Of a DNA stretch of 64,000 nucleotides, positions 9,557 to 19,800 are shown one piece after another. The notes under the pieces were generated by a model. The model was not told the origin of the DNA. It did not search any database and saw only the letters and a list, made by a program, of their open reading frames with translations. The stretch comes from Cohnella kolymensis (GTDB lineage: Bacteria; Bacillota; Bacilli; Paenibacillales; Paenibacillaceae). How positions within the stretch are numbered: the stretch's first letter is position 1; each line of letters opens with the position of its first letter. Location: assembly GCF_000829465.1 (NCBI RefSeq), contig NZ_JXAL01000008.1, positions 46,737 through 110,736 on the forward strand. The letters are read 5' to 3'. The position numbers and the translations under genes were made by a program.

Positions 9557-10456
9557 TTGGAGCGTGTTCATTCTGACCGGTCGGAGCAATTATACCAATT
9601 ATATAAGCCGCTGTTGTTCTCTTTGGCGTATCGCATGTTGGGAAGCGTGTCGGATGCGGAGGATATCGTTCAGGAAGCCTTTCTGTCGTGGAGCGAAAGA
9701 AGGCCGGAAACCGTTCTGAACGAGAAAGCCTATCTGTGCAAAATGGTGACGAACCGCTGTGTGGACCGTCTTCGTTCACCCGGCAAGCAACGAGAGGTCT
9801 ATGTGGGACCTTGGCTGCCTGAACCTCTGATTACGGAGGCGTTGGATTCCGATTCACCTTCCGGAGCCTATCTGCAAAAAGAATCCCTCTCCACCGCATA
9901 TCTGCTTCTGCTTCAGCAGCTTTCCTGGGTAGAGAGGGCGGTATTTATCCTGCGTGAGGTGCTGCAATATGAATACGATGAAATCGCTGAAATCGTCGAC
10001 AAAAGCAGCAGCAACTGCCGACAAATCTTTCATCGGGCGAAGCGTTCTGTCAGCGGTCTAAGTGGGATGGCCGATACGGTGCCGCTGAAATCGGAATCGT
10101 TGAAAGCGTTGATTGAGCAATTTATTCACGCTGTTGCATCCGGCAACACCGGTCAACTCATGAACTTACTGAAAGCAGACGTGTCGATGCATTCCGATGG
10201 GGGTGGCAAAGTTACGGCAGCAGTACGCCCGATCCTGGGAGCCGATCGTGTGATCGCGTTCTTGATGGGGATTGCCTCCAAGGCGCCTGCTGATATGTCT
10301 TTCCGAATACAGATGGTTAACGGAAATCCGGGGATCGTGAGTTACATCGGAGAACAACCGTCAAGTGTAATTACTTTTCGCATGGAGAACGATCGGATCG
10401 CAGAAATCTACATCGTGGTCAATCCGGATAAGCTGAAGCATTTACCTCAGCGCTAA
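9557..10456 (+). CDS. ECF41 group sigma factor (SigJ-like)
   Basis: The protein has sigma region 2 (LYKPLLFSLAYRMLGSVSDAEDIVQEAF), region 4 (LSWVERAVFILREVLQYEYDEIA) and a C-terminal SnoaL-like extension. All three hallmarks of ECF41 are visible: WLPEP in the linker, DGGGK at the start of the extension and NPDKL near the end. In this group the extension controls sigma activity in place of a separate anti-sigma factor. The ribosome site AGGGAGG (9541-9547) abuts an in-frame GTG at 9548 but is correctly spaced from the TTG at 9557, so I start there (299 residues). It follows the FAD oxidoreductase in the same direction. Confidence 0.9.
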   Translation: MERVHSDRSEQLYQLYKPLLFSLAYRMLGSVSDAEDIVQEAFLSWSERRPETVLNEKAYLCKMVTNRCVDRLRSPGKQREVYVGPWLPEPLITEALDSDSPSGAYLQKESLSTAYLLLLQQLSWVERAVFILREVLQYEYDEIAEIVDKSSSNCRQIFHRAKRSVSGLSGMADTVPLKSESLKALIEQFIHAVASGNTGQLMNLLKADVSMHSDGGGKVTAAVRPILGADRVIAFLMGIASKAPADMSFRIQMVNGNPGIVSYIGEQPSSVITFRMENDRIAEIYIVVNPDKLKHLPQR

Positions 10457-10474
10457 TAGAGAAATGAACAAATC

Positions 10475-10523
10475 GGGTTGTGCTGTGGGGTCTTATGAGG
10501 CCGCATGGCTCAACCCCTTTTTT
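10475..10523 (+). terminator. Terminator after ECF41 gene
   Basis: The arms GGGTTGTGC and GGCTCAACCC are followed by CTTTTTTTG. Confidence 0.7.
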
Positions 10524-10849
10524 GTAAATTAGAAGATATAGTTCTCAAGTGATGAAGGCGAACACTGGTTATACCCAGCCTTTATTGCGTTTGCGGGATT
10601 TTAACACGTTCTAATAACGCTCGAGCAGCAGTGTAACACCACAGAACGTGCTGTTAGTGTTAGGCAAATTGGAGTTGAGCCATCCTGTCAGAGGTAATGT
10701 CACAATCTTAGCCTGAGAGGTCACTAAGTTGGTAGTCCAGCACCTTTCCTGTTCTTTACAATACATACATGAACCGTAGGACAACGCTGTGAACGGTCAG
10801 CTCTTACGGTAACTATCACAAGTTTGGTAAATAAGAAGGGAGTTACAAC
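10524..10849. other. Intergenic region upstream of malE
   Basis: About 325 bases have no coding potential on either strand. A perfect 8-bp inverted repeat, CACGTTCT (10605-10612) and AGAACGTG (10643-10650), could be an operator or a leader hairpin. The base composition is lower in GC than the flanking genes. The ribosome site AGAAGGGAG lies at the right end. I could not assign a promoter or riboswitch with confidence. Confidence 0.4.
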
Positions 10850-12163
10850 ATGAACAAGAATAAGACATGGATTCTCGCGCTTTGCGTCATGCTCGCCATG
10901 ATGGCTTTGACTGCTTGCGGCGGCGGCAACGGAAACGGCAATGCCGAATCTTCCGCTCCCGCTTCCCCGAGCGTAGACGCTTCTTCTGAACCTAGCGACG
11001 CTTCCGGCATGCCGGAAAAACCGGAAGAGCTGGTCATCTGGCCGGACGCTTCCGAGGACAAAGTAGCCATTATTGAAGAAATCACTAAGAAGTACACAGA
11101 AAAAACCGGTATCAAAGTTACGCTTACCCCGCTGGCCATGAACGACCAGCCGGAAGCGCTTAGCCTCGACGGTCCTGCAGGCAATGGTCCCGACCTGTTC
11201 TATCAGCCGGGTATCGGGAACCTTGTGGTGAAAGGTCTTGTTCAACCGCTGAAGACGACAGATGCGGTTCTTGACACGTATACACCAGAATCTCTTCAAG
11301 CTCTAAGTCAAGACGGACAGTTGTACGGTCTGCCTCTTGTAACCGAAACGTATGCCATGTTCTATAACAAAAAGCTTCTACCGGAAGCTCCGAAGACGAT
11401 TGCGGATCTCGAGAAAATCGCGCAAGAGAGAACGAACGCCAAGAAACAAGAATACGGCTTCCTCTTTGAAGCGACGAACTTCTACTTCGCCTGGTCTTTA
11501 CTTGGAGGCAACGGCGGTTACATCTTCAAACAAGATGACCAAGGCAAATATGACATTAACGATATTGGCTTGAACAAAGAAGGAACCGTTAAAGGCGCCA
11601 AACTGATTCAAAGCTGGTTCGACAAAGGATACCTTCCAAAAGGCATCAACGGCGACATCGTCGGCGGATTGTTCGGGGAAGGCAAAGTTGGGGCTGTTAT
11701 CAATGGTCCGTGGGCGATCAACGACTACAAGAAAACGCTCGGAGACGATCTGGGGATAGCTCCGCTGCCGACGCTGGAAGATGGCGCTCACCCAACCTCC
11801 TTCATCGGAGTCAAAGGCTGGATGCTCTCCAAGTTCTCGAAACATCCGGAATGGGCAGCCGATTTGGCGGCATTCATTACTAACGAACAAAACGCTATGG
11901 CCTTTTTCAAAGGCACTGGAGAAGTTCCGCCGGTCAAAAACGTGCTGAACAATCCGGACTTGACAAACGACCCGCTCGTAGCCGGATTCTCCGCACAAAT
12001 CCAATACGGACAACCGTTCCCGACGGTTCCTGAGCTTGACCATGTGTGGGATCCAATGGCCAACGCACTAACCTTCGTGATGGAAGGTAAAGACGTTCAA
12101 ACTTCGCTTGACGACGCCGTTCGCATGATTCAAGACAAGATGAAAATGGCTGGAGCAAAATAA
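10850..12163 (+). CDS. malE: Maltodextrin-type ABC substrate-binding lipoprotein
   Basis: The 437-residue protein has a lipoprotein signal (lipobox LTAC, lipidated Cys23), a Gly/Asn/Ser/Pro linker to about residue 60, then a family 1 solute-binding fold. Seen are VIWPDASEDKVAIIEEITKKYTEKTGIKV, GPDLFYQPG, YGLPLVTETYAMFYNKKLL, GKVGAVINGPWAI and a C-terminal EVPPVKN segment, as in maltose/maltodextrin binders. It should capture oligosaccharides outside the membrane for the permeases MalF and MalG encoded just downstream. No ATPase gene is present here, so a shared MsmX-type ATPase elsewhere is likely. Confidence 0.9.
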   Translation: MNKNKTWILALCVMLAMMALTACGGGNGNGNAESSAPASPSVDASSEPSDASGMPEKPEELVIWPDASEDKVAIIEEITKKYTEKTGIKVTLTPLAMNDQPEALSLDGPAGNGPDLFYQPGIGNLVVKGLVQPLKTTDAVLDTYTPESLQALSQDGQLYGLPLVTETYAMFYNKKLLPEAPKTIADLEKIAQERTNAKKQEYGFLFEATNFYFAWSLLGGNGGYIFKQDDQGKYDINDIGLNKEGTVKGAKLIQSWFDKGYLPKGINGDIVGGLFGEGKVGAVINGPWAINDYKKTLGDDLGIAPLPTLEDGAHPTSFIGVKGWMLSKFSKHPEWAADLAAFITNEQNAMAFFKGTGEVPPVKNVLNNPDLTNDPLVAGFSAQIQYGQPFPTVPELDHVWDPMANALTFVMEGKDVQTSLDDAVRMIQDKMKMAGAK

Positions 12164-12177
12164 TTAATCAAATGAAA

Positions 12178-12210
12178 AGAAAAGGGGCTCCTGCAGTCCC
12201 TTTTCCTCTT
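12178..12210 (+). terminator. Hairpin between malE and malF (attenuator or mRNA stabiliser)
   Basis: GAAAAGGG and CCCTTTTC form a stem with an 11-base loop, followed by CTCTTTC. The U run is weak, so it probably allows partial read-through, a common way to make more binding protein than permease. Confidence 0.5.
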
Positions 12211-12240
12211 TCAATATAAAGAGCTGGAAGGTGAGAACGC

Positions 12241-13535
12241 ATGCAGACGAAGACCACAAGCGGTACTCAGGCAGGTACATCCAAAACCGCAGTTGCGGCT
12301 GTACTGTCTCTTGTTCCCGGTCTAGGTCAGCTTTACAACCGAAGATACATTAAAGGCGCTTTATTTTTGTTTTTCGCGGGGTGTCAGGGATTCGCGCTGA
12401 TTCCACCTATTATTAACGGATTAATTGGATTGGTTACTCTGGGCGATGTTCCCGAGGTGGACGATTCTCGTACTCTGTTGGTCGAAGGGATATTGTCCGT
12501 CATTATCCTGGGAATCCTGCTTTTGTTATACGGGTGGAATATCTCGGACGCTTACAAGGACGCCAAAAAACGAGAAAAAGGGATAAGGACCCCGTCCGTC
12601 CGGCGGGCGTTCCAAGACAGCTGGGAGCACGGGTTCCCATATTTCGTAGTCGTTCCGAGCTTTATCATGCTCGCTATGATCGTCATTTTCCCGCTGGTGT
12701 TCATGATTAGTCTAGCTTTCACCAATTACAACCTGTACAACTCTCCCCCGGTCCACTTGCTGGATTGGGTGGGCGTAGCCAACTTTAAGGAATTGTTTAC
12801 CGAACCTTTGTGGAGCAAGAGTCTTCTGTCCGTTCTTTCCTGGACCGTCATCTGGACGCTTATAGCAACGTCCCTTGAGATCGGTCTGGCGCTGCTGTTA
12901 GCGGTAATGATTAACGATAAAAGGGTTCGGTTTACAAAACTGATCCGGACCTTGTTCATCCTACCGTGGGCGATTCCTTCGTTCATGACAATTCTCGTAT
13001 TCGCAGCAATGTTCAACGATACGTTCGGAGCGATCAATCGGGACATTTTCTCCCATTTCGGGACTTCCATACCTTGCTTTCGGACCCTACGTGGACACGC
13101 GTCGCCATCATCGCCATTCAAATGTGGCTCGGTTTCCCTTATGTCTTCACACTGTTCACCGGTGTGCTGCAAAGCATTACGAAGGATTGGTACGAGGCGG
13201 CGGAGGTTGACGGGGGTACCCGCTGGCACAAGTTCCGGTATATCACGCTGCCGCATCTTATGTACGCGACGGCGCCGCTGCTAATCATGCAATTTGCGCA
13301 GAACTTCAACAACTTCAACATCATTTATTTGTTCAACAAAGGCGGTCCGCCGGTTCCGGGACAGAACTCCGGAGCAACCGACATTCTTATTTCCTGGGTG
13401 TACAGCTTGACGTTCAAAGAGAACAACTACAAGATGGCTGCCGCCATTTCAATTGTAATGGGGATTGTGGTAGCGCTGTTTGCTTTCTATCAATTCCGCA
13501 GAACCCGCTCTTTCCGAGAGGAGGACATGTATTAA
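12241..13535 (+). CDS. malF: Maltodextrin-type ABC permease, one frameshift
   Basis: This inner-membrane subunit starts at ATG 12241 behind AAGGTGAG. An N-terminal extension (LSLVPGLGQLYNRRYIKGALF) with two to three extra helices is typical of Gram-positive MalF proteins. The permease core follows, with the EAA loop EAAEVDGGTRWHKFRYITLPHL that contacts the ATPase. One base is missing near 13064: the first frame ends in nonsense after SHFG, and the other frame resumes with FHTLLSDPTWTR. Restoring it gives 431 residues, the normal length. The stop lies one base before the malG start. Confidence 0.88.
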
Positions 13536-13536
13536 G

Positions 13537-14379
13537 ATGGGTCGATCATTAAAATCGAAGCTGGAAGTGTCAGGCATCTACCTGATCGTTCTGATCATGT
13601 TCATCGTCATTCTGTATCCTCTTCTATGGGCGATTAGCATTTCGCTTAATCCCGGCACCAGCATGTTCAGCGCCAAAATGATTCCGGACAATTTATCGCT
13701 GGAGCATTACAAGTGGCTGTTCACGAATCCTCGAAGCGATTATGGGCTTTGGTACAAAAATACGCTGATTGTCGCATCCATAACATCGATCTCTGCGGTC
13801 TCTTTGGTTTCGATGGTCGCTTTCGTGTTTTCGCGTTACAAATTCATCGGGCGCAAGTACGGAATCTATACGTTCCTGATGTTGCAGATGTTCCCGGTGC
13901 TTATGGGTATGGTGGCCATCTATTTGCTGCTTAATATGGTTAATCTGCTAGATACGTTCACCGGGTTAATCCTGATCTACGTTATCGGAGGGCTTCCGAT
14001 GAACGTTTTTCTGGTCAAGGGCTATATGGATACGATTCCTAGAGACTTGGACGAATCCGCCAAAATGGACGGAGCCGGCCACTTTACGATATTCTCTCGT
14101 ATTCTGTTGCCGCTGTCCCGGCCCATTCTGGCCGTCGTCGGCTTGTTTACGTTCATGGCTCCATTCATGGACTTTCTTACGCCGAGAATCATAATCCGCA
14201 GCCCTGAGAAGTTTACGCTGGCGCTTGGACTGTACAACTTTATCAACGACAAGTTCGGCAATAACTTTACGATCTTTGCGGCGGGCACAATTCTGATCGC
14301 TATACCGATTGCCACGGTCTTCCTGTTCCTGCAGCGGCATCTCATTTCCGGATTGGCAGATGGGGCAACGAAAGGTTAA
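13537..14379 (+). CDS. malG: Maltodextrin-type ABC permease
   Basis: The 280-residue permease has six predicted helices and the EAA loop DESAKMDGAGHFTIFSRILLPLSRP, which docks to the ATPase. I start at the ATG at 13537 with GAGAGGAGG at 13516-13524. A frame-open extension upstream overlaps malF and is not needed. It is intact, unlike malF. It forms the translocation pore with MalF. The GH31 gene follows within 50 bases in the same operon. Confidence 0.9.
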   Translation: MGRSLKSKLEVSGIYLIVLIMFIVILYPLLWAISISLNPGTSMFSAKMIPDNLSLEHYKWLFTNPRSDYGLWYKNTLIVASITSISAVSLVSMVAFVFSRYKFIGRKYGIYTFLMLQMFPVLMGMVAIYLLLNMVNLLDTFTGLILIYVIGGLPMNVFLVKGYMDTIPRDLDESAKMDGAGHFTIFSRILLPLSRPILAVVGLFTFMAPFMDFLTPRIIIRSPEKFTLALGLYNFINDKFGNNFTIFAAGTILIAIPIATVFLFLQRHLISGLADGATKG

Positions 14380-14424
14380 TCGTGCCATAGCAGCGATATT
14401 ACGAAAGCTGGAGGTGAGTTACTC

Positions 14425-16783
14425 TTGGATAACAGTTTGGCAATTCATCCTGATAAATTTGCCGGTTCGACAACCGAACGGTATTTTGATATCGGTTCGA
14501 TGCGTTCTTTTGCGAGCAACGGCAACGAGTATCAATTTCAATGTGCAGGCGGTGCAGTGTCGATAGTGTTCTATGATGAGACAACGGTCCGGGTGGTCAT
14601 GAATCCGTTCGGTGACCCGGACTTGTCCTCTAATCGGCATGTATTGGTACGGGAACCACAGCTTGTAAGCACCGAGCTCCTGGAGGAGGACGATACGATC
14701 CTAATCCGCTCGGCGCGGCTAACTGTCACAGTCCGCAAAAATCCGCTGCGTCTGTCGTTCATCGACGAGCTGACGGGCCGGAAGCTTCTTGCCGAAGGTG
14801 AGCGGGGCATGATGTATACCGCAAAGGGCCAGGTCGTGAGCTTTAAGGAACTAGCGAAGCAAGACCGATTCTATGGGTTCGGAGAGAAAGCCGGTTTTCT
14901 CGAGAAGCGGGGCGAGCGTATGACAATGTGGAACACAGACGTCTATGCTCCCCATAATCCGGAGACGGATCCTCTTTATGTGTCCATCCCGTTTTATATG
15001 ACGCTTCGGGACGGTCAGGCATTCGGTTTGTTTTTCTTCAACACCTTTAAATCCGTGTTTAACTTGACAGGGGAGAAGGATTATTATTTCGGAGCCGAGG
15101 GCGGACAACTCGATTATTTCGTGTTTGCGGGCCCGACGCCCAAAGAGGTGACGGCCCAATACACAGCGCTGACAGGACGTGCGCCGTTGCCGCCGAAATG
15201 GGTTCTGGGTTATCACCAATCCCGTTATAGCTACGAGTCGGAAGAAGAAGTCCGGCAGCTTGTCAATCAATTCCGGGACAAGCAAATCCCGCTCAGCGCT
15301 ATTTACTTGGATATTCATTACATGAACGGTTATCGGGTGTTTACCTTTGACAAAAACCGGTTTCCTGACCCGGAAGCTGATTCGGGAGCTGAAAGAGCAG
15401 GGTATCCACGTCGTGCCGATCGTCGATCCGGGAGTCAAGTCCGATCCTGAATACCGGGTTTTTCAGGAGGGTGTCAAGGAAGGGATGTTCTGTCAGTATA
15501 TCGACGGAACGCCTTTCTACGGGCAGGTCTGGCCGGAAAAGAGCGCGTTCCCTGATTTTACGGACGATAGCGTTCGCCGCTGGTGGGGACAACAGCATTC
15601 GTTCTATACGGACAAAGGCATCGAAGGCGTCTGGAACGATATGAACGAGCCTTCCGTATTTAACGAATCCAAGACGATGGATCTGGAAGTCGTGCACAAG
15701 GGTGACGGCTGTCCGGCGACGCATCGGGAGCTTCACAATTTGTACGGCTTTATGATGTCTAAGGCGACTTATGAAGGGCTGCAAGGGAAGCTTGATGGCA
15801 AAAGGCCTTTCGTGCTGACCCGTGCTGGCTATGCGGGAATCCAAAGATACGCGGCCGTATGGACTGGAGATAACCGAAGCTTCTGGGAACACCTGGAGAT
15901 GTCCATACCGATGTGCCTTAACCTGGGCCTATCCGGGGTTCCGCTCTGCGGCGCCGATGTCGGCGGATTTGCGCACGATTCGAACGGTCAGCTGCTGGTG
16001 CGGTGGACACAGCTTGGATCGATGATGCCTTATTTCAGGAATCACAGTGAGATGAAGTCTATCCGTCAGGAGCCTTGGGCGTTCGGACCGGAAGCCGAAG
16101 CGCTCGTTGCTGAATACATTCGGTTCCGCTATCGGTGGCTCCCGTATTTGTATGCTTTGTTCGCGGAGGCTGCCCGGACGGGCTTGCCGGTAATGCGTCC
16201 GTTGTTCATGGAGTATCCGGACGATCCTCGGACCTATTCGTTGTCCGATCAATTCCTGCTCGGTTCCGACGTCTTAGTGGCACCGGTCGTGCGTCCGGAC
16301 ACCGATCTGAGACTCATTTATTTCCCAGAAGGGAACTGGGTCAACTATTGGACAGACGAATGGGTTAAGGGCGGGAAGCACCATGTAGTTGACGCTCCTC
16401 TCGATATCCTGCCGATGTTCCTTAAAGAAGGCGCCATCCTGCCTCATGCTCCAGCCGGCGCCGAGAACGGCGACGAGCTGTCCGTCCATCTTTATCCGGC
16501 ATCCGGACACTCTTCGGTCCAAGTACTGTATGAGGACGATGGGTCGACGTTCGGCTTTGAGCGAGGAGAAGTATATGAAGAGGAAATCCGAATGGCTATG
16601 GATCCGGAAGGAAAACAGTTGGACATCGATTCGACGATTGTGAGTAAGGGATATGCCCCGGTTTGGAACAAGAAACGATTCATCATTCACTATGGAGGCG
16701 AATTACACGTGAAATGGAACGGGAAGCCGGTGGAGCTGTCTGCAGTTCCGGGGTCTCAGATCCGAAGTTGGTTTGAAGTTTAG
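14425..16783 (+). CDS. GH31 alpha-glucosidase, one frameshift
   Basis: The TTG start at 14425 is preceded by GGAGGTGA. The protein has the N-terminal beta-sandwich, then the GH31 barrel with WVLGYHQSRYSYESEEEV and the nucleophile Asp in GVWNDMNEPSVF (codon 15638-15640). The acid/base region RAGYAGIQRYAAVWTGDN and the C-terminal sandwich are also present. There is no signal peptide, so it is cytoplasmic and likely releases glucose from imported alpha-gluco-oligosaccharides. One extra base near 15369 (a CCC run after FPD) breaks the frame. Removing it gives 785 residues, a normal length. It lies in the malEFG operon. Confidence 0.9.
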
Positions 16784-16806
16784 ACGACGATAGGGAGGTT
16801 TGGGGA

Positions 16807-19800
16807 ATGCTTCGCATCCGAAGATTGCTCTTATTCTGTTTAATGATTATCGTTGCACTGCCGTCGATTTCCGTCTTCGCGGGTCCGGAGGAAGCCGGCG
16901 CCGGACAAGCTTCCGATTCCACTGGAGAATTCGTCCGTATTAAGAATCAGTGGAAAGGAACGTATCTCTATGAAACGGAAGGCAAAGTCCGTTACGGCTT
17001 TCCTGCGATCAATGACGTGTCCGCCCAATGGCAGATAGAAGAACATAACGGCTACAAGCGAATCAAGAATCGGGCGACCGGCCATTACCTGCACATGCAG
17101 AACGAGATTGAGCCGGAGCATATTACGGATCCGGCGGAAAGTACCGCCGTGGAGGAGGGCTGGACGAGCGACCGCTGGACCATTCAAGACGCGGCCGGAC
17201 AGCCGAGTTACGTCAACGTAACAAGTGTCGATTACCCCGGTAGGCTGCTGAATGTACAGGTTCAGAACGGCTATGCTCAGGTTAATAACTGGGCGCAGCC
17301 GGGATGGGGAAGCGCGTTGTGGCTGTTGGAGCCAGCTTCCGAACAGGAGCCGGTGCGCCTCGTGAATTCATGGAAGGGAACCGCCCTTTACGAAGAAGCG
17401 GGGACAGTGAAAGATGGCTCCCCAGCTGTGAACGATCCCGCCTCTCATTGGTATATTGAGGAATGGAACGGCAACAAACGGATCAAGAACCGAGCGACCG
17501 GCCACTATCTGCATATGCAGAACGTGATAGCTCCGGAGCGTATGACGGATCCGGCGGAAAGCTCTGTCGTGGAAGATAGCTGGACGAGCGCCCAATGGCG
17601 CATCCAGGATGCCGCGGGCAACCCCGGGCATGTCAATATCGTCAGTGTCGATTATCCCGACCGGCTTCTGAACGTACAGCTTCAGAACGGCTTTGCTCAA
17701 GTGAATAATTGGGCGCAGCGAGCTGGGGCAGCGCGGTATGGAAACTTGCTCCGGCTGGAGACACGGGGCCTAAGCGTATGAAAAACCAATGGACGGGCGC
17801 TTACCTCTTCGAAGAGGACGGTAAGGTGAAGTACGGCGAACCGAGGTACACCGATCCGGCTTCCCAGTGGATCGCCGAGGATTCGGGAAATGAAGTTCGG
17901 CTGCGCAATACGTCAACCGGCCATTATGTAACGACAGTGGATCATGTCGGGGGCAGTCCGGCGGAGAGCACGGCGGTTCCTGACGTTACGGCTGCGGCCT
18001 CCCGTTGGAAGATGGCGCCGGCTATTAACGGTGAGGGTAATGCTGTTGTCGATTATGTGACGTTCCAGAGCGCCGAGAATTCGGCGAGTTTCTTGAATGT
18101 ACAGAGCCAGGACGGTTATGCCCACGGTAACAATTGGGCTCAACCGGCATGGGGCAGCGTGCAATGGAAGCTTGAAGATCCGGCTGCGCCGTCCGAGGAA
18201 CCGGAAGATCCGCTCTCCCCATACATCCGCATCAAGAACAACTGGCTTCAGCTGTACTTATATGAAGAGGATGGCAAGGTTAAGTATGGGAATGCCAAAG
18301 CGGACAACTTGAACGCTCATTGGCTGATTGAAGAAGAGGGCGGTAAGAAGCGGATTAAGAACCGGGGAACCGGTCATTATATGACGCTCGAAGGCGTTCA
18401 AGGTTCCCGCGACGCCATCCGTGCTTCGGACGTTGCCCAAGGCTCGGACTTGGCGGATTGGGTAATCGTGGAATATCAAGGGTTCAAACAAATTTACAGT
18501 GCGGCTGATGAGCAAGCAGATCCGACAAGCCGGCCGTTCATTCATGTGGAGAACAAGCTTAAGGTCGCACAATACGGCGTCGTGCCCCGAGATTGGGGTA
18601 GTCCCAAATGGGAGTTCGTTCCGGTCTCCCAATCGGAAGACGTGTCGTTCGTCCGCTTGAAAAACCGTTATCACGGAACGTATCTCTACGAACAGGACGG
18701 TAAGGTGAGCTACGGTTCGCCTGAGGAGAACGATTCGAAGTCCCATTGGGCCATCGAGACGGGGGCACAAGGGAAGCTGATCGTCAACAGGGCGACCGGG
18801 CATTTGATCACTAACGAGCATGTCGGCACCCATACGGATCCTGTGGAGAGCTTGGATCTTGACCGCACTTGGGGCAGCGTCCAATGGAGGGAGGAACCGG
18901 TATCAGGCACCGATTACAAGGTGTTTCGCAACGTCTGGAAGACGGATGCTGTCCTTCACGACGAGGATCAGACCGGATATGCCCAAGCAAGCAGCATTCC
19001 CGCCGATTGGCACAGCGCCCAATGGCTGGCTGAACCGGCGCCTGATCTTCCTGTGGAGCTGCCGCAGGGGAATATCCGCATCAAAAATAATGCGAACGGA
19101 CAATACCTGTACGAGAACCGAAATAACGTCGTGCTTTACGGAACGCCGGGGACGGAAGACGGCACTTCTCACTGGCTGTTGGAAACCGAAGGCGGCGTTC
19201 AGAGGATCAAGAACCGCGCTACGGGAAATTACATGTCCATTGAGAATTTGAAAAGCTACCTGGAAACATCGTCCGACTCCGAGGTTGCCGGCGGAAAAGC
19301 GCATTGGCTCGTGGAAAAAGCTCCGTCCGGAGAGCACTTCCTTCTCAGAAGTGCCGCCGAGGGACATCAAGACGAGTACGTTCATGCGGAAGACAGCCAA
19401 GGATATCCCCAGTATGACCTTCGATCCGTTGAAAGCTCGGGGGTTCAATGGGCTTTCGAAGCCGCTCCGGAAACCTTTATTATTCCAGAGGAAGAAGACA
19501 AAGCGGAAGGGGGATCGATGCCGGTCTTTGCAGATACGAACTATATTCGCCTTAAGAACAAGGAAACGAACCAGTGGCTGGTCGTAAATGAAGGTAAGGT
19601 CGGCTTCAGAACCACATCTGTAAAGGATACATCTTCGCATTGGCTGTTGGAAGAAACGAACGGCCGCAAACGGCTGAAGAATAGGCAAAGTGAGCTTTAC
19701 CTAACGGCCTCAGCTGACGGCAGTGTCTTGCTGACAACGGCAGGCCAAGAAGACGGCGCACAGTGGAAAGTCGGAGAAAATTCCGGATACCGAACGTTTA

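Noticed and set aside
10524..10849. Possible T-box or other riboswitch before malE
   Set aside because: No specifier or antiterminator motif could be made out, and the gene type does not suit a T-box.
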